This document shows, in pieces, positions 63,732-64,000 of a stretch of DNA of 64,000 nt. Location: NCBI GenBank assembly GCA_024643725.1, contig JAHEMJ010000012.1, positions 290,796-354,795 on the forward strand, written 5' to 3'. How positions within the stretch are numbered: the first letter of the stretch is position 1; every line of letters starts with the position of its first letter. Below the pieces are notes generated by a model, which saw only the letters and a list, made by a program, of their open reading frames with translations, was not told where the DNA came from and made no database searches. Source of the stretch: Crocinitomicaceae bacterium. GTDB taxonomy: Bacteria; Bacteroidota; Bacteroidia; Flavobacteriales_D; Crocinitomicaceae. A program made the position numbers and the translations under genes.

Positions 63732-64000
63732 ATGAATGAATTACAAATAGCAATAGACTTACTTCAATTATTAATAAATAATTACAAGGACGGCGATACA
63801 CTTGTCATAGAGAGTGAGTTAAAGAATTTTTGCTTGAATAAATATAATACTAAGCCAAGCACAGAGGAAATTTCAAATTCAATTGAATTGATAAACTCAA
63901 ATGCTAATAGCAAAATAATTACAGAGGGTTGGCATCAAAGTGGTGGTTTCCTTGGTATGCTTTCAACTGCTAAAGAATCAAAATATAGCTCGGCACATCC
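63732..64000 (+). CDS. unknown protein, N-terminal part
   Basis: Begins at ATG 63732 (MNELQIAIDLLQLLINNYKD) and is cut by the right edge after 89 complete codons. Helical N-terminus, then polar residues (LINSNANSKIITEGWHQSGG). No function recognised. Confidence 0.45.
   Translation, partial: MNELQIAIDLLQLLINNYKDGDTLVIESELKNFCLNKYNTKPSTEEISNSIELINSNANSKIITEGWHQSGGFLGMLSTAKESKYSSAH

Overview
The window looks like chromosomal DNA of a Bacteroidota bacterium, most likely of the Flavobacteriales (a Crocinitomicaceae/Fluviicola-like lineage is my guess). Reasons: a C-terminal type IX secretion sorting domain, promoter boxes of the TTTG/TAnnTTTG kind placed almost on the start codons, general absence of Shine-Dalgarno sequences, a long Bacteroidota-type SecA, and Bacteroidota-type DUF2490, GH109 and NahK-like genes. 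No rRNA, tRNA or CRISPR array was found.

Region 1 (1-7.7 kb): start of an ornithine aminotransferase gene, then an apparent operon of a small exported protein, DabA, DabB, a SulP anion transporter and a DUF2490 outer-membrane protein, closed by a strong terminator. This is an inorganic-carbon (CO2/bicarbonate) accumulation set in a probably heterotrophic organism. Region 2 (7.7-31.5 kb): mostly core genes. It holds a predicted GalNAc salvage trio (exported GH109, sugar-1-phosphate nucleotidyltransferase, NahK-like kinase), kdsC-DUF2520-secA, guaA-LysM-hemF-VOC, an alkaline-phosphatase-like lipoprotein, a WYL regulator, a flavin reductase, a DsbA-like protein, a GH3 enzyme and a GH25 lysozyme. 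Region 3 (31.5-38.1 kb): a T9SS surface protein, three related small membrane proteins, a 43-bp perfect direct repeat with hairpins, and short AGTGATC-type tandem repeats between genes.

Region 4 (38.1-53.4 kb) is accessory. A leftward gene set (two NTF2-like proteins, a zinc-ribbon protein, a vWA protein, a Cys-rich protein, a YbjN-like protein and a transglutaminase-like protein), with a divergent histone-deacetylase-family enzyme, appears tied to a sigma-54 activator that has a CARF-like N-terminal domain (RtcR-like). A sigma-54-type promoter lies just upstream of the first leftward gene. Between regulator and promoter sits an A+T-rich rightward cluster (46.3-51.7 kb): a 33-aa basic peptide, a GIY-YIG/T5orf172-like protein, a UVR-motif protein, an unknown protein and an 871-aa protein combining an RNA-polymerase alpha-CTD-like helix-hairpin-helix, a sigma-region-4-like HTH and winged-helix-like segments. 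I regard this cluster as the best candidate for an undescribed conflict or DNA-processing system.

Region 5 (53.4-64 kb): an intact IS3-family element has landed 15 codons into hsdS, leaving WYL regulator and hsdM intact. There follow a lipoprotein, an orphan alpha-CTD-like protein, an ADP-ribosylglycohydrolase, an HxlR regulator and a run of unrecognised genes to the right edge.
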